A stretch of 64,000 nucleotides of DNA from Pseudozobellia thermophila (GTDB lineage Bacteria > Bacteroidota > Bacteroidia > Flavobacteriales > Flavobacteriaceae). This document shows positions 63,875 to 64,000 of this stretch, one piece after another. Below the pieces are notes generated by a model that saw only the letters and a list, made by a program, of their open reading frames with translations, had not been told where the DNA came from and ran no database searches. A program made the translations under genes and the position numbers. The stretch lies in assembly GCF_900141855.1 (NCBI RefSeq), contig NZ_FQYU01000003.1:1-64000 (forward strand), given 5' to 3'. Numbering within the stretch: the stretch's first letter is position 1; each line of letters begins with the position of its first letter.

Positions 63875-64000
63875 ATGCGACTTCTATTTGCCCTAAGTTG
63901 TGCGTTTCTCTTCGGATGGGGGATGCACGCCCAAAACTCCCCAGACTGTCGAACCGCCATACCGGTATGTGCCGACGCCCCTATTTTAGGACGGGCCGAC
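63875..64000 (+). CDS. type IX-secreted protein paralogue (partial at window edge)
   Basis: Reads 42 residues to the window end. ATG at 63875 opens a signal peptide (MRLLFALSCAFLFGWGMHAQ) followed by CRTAIPVCADAPI, which aligns with CSSAIRICDDTPV of the preceding gene. It is thus a likely tandem paralogue, cut off here. Confidence 0.8.
   Translation, partial: MRLLFALSCAFLFGWGMHAQNSPDCRTAIPVCADAPILGRAD

Overview
The window looks like chromosome from a marine member of the Flavobacteriaceae (Bacteroidota); a Zobellia- or Maribacter-like genus is a guess, the family is not. Evidence read from the sequence: a fused SecDF, a TonB receptor with an N-terminal carboxypeptidase-regulatory domain, a type IX secretion type-B C-terminal domain, DUF2911 and PKD-rich lipoproteins, three sulfatases, a tmRNA with tag GESNYALAA, several -7 elements of the Bacteroidota form TAnnTTTG, and almost no Shine-Dalgarno sequences.

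Layout. 1-1163: a tmRNA gene on the minus strand whose 3' end is repeated twice further left (att-like direct repeats), plus a GC-rich, hairpin-filled noncoding stretch. 1164-11531: a lysine-ketoglutarate-reductase-like enzyme, a sulfatase, a PHP phosphoesterase, outer-membrane phospholipase A, a TPR histidine kinase/LytTR regulator pair, two NTF2-like exported proteins and a DUF1801 protein. 11584-17957: a second sulfatase, then a siderophore-uptake cluster (TonB receptor, DUF3325-like, DUF3649-like, PepSY protein) behind a Fur-like inverted repeat. 17960-24531: kdsA, three tandem paralogous small exported beta-rich proteins, typA/bipA, a short-chain dehydrogenase and a lipoprotein. 24526-33526: polyphosphate glucokinase, a third sulfatase, a membrane protein with a degenerate Nudix box next to ftsE, and divergently a 1007-residue TPR protein with a plug-less TonB-receptor-like barrel. 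33646-40970: a TSP3/diheme cytochrome lipoprotein, OmpA, NIPSNAP, NYN-LOTUS, amidohydrolase and DUF2911 genes. 41208-52293: housekeeping genes (asnB, gyrB, mdh, secDF), most followed by clear terminators, and a tandem ABC ATPase with a dead first half.

52294-57620 is the most accessory-looking part: AT-richer, with a giant PKD/Ig lipoprotein split by a 2-bp deletion inside near-identical 270-bp repeats, and a GNAT acetyltransferase broken by an in-frame TAA. 57620-61691 returns to core genes (DUF192, lgt, yidD, cysS, folE), and the window ends with two tandem type-IX-secreted adhesin-like genes, the second cut by the window edge.

My best candidates for something new are the three-copy tmRNA 3' end, the triplet of small exported barrel-like proteins with an RYYxN...GNxxNY signature, the TPR/plug-less barrel pair beside ftsE and a degenerate-Nudix membrane protein, and the frameshifted PKD array. 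I saw no CRISPR array, no complete insertion sequence, no phage genes and no recognisable defence operon.
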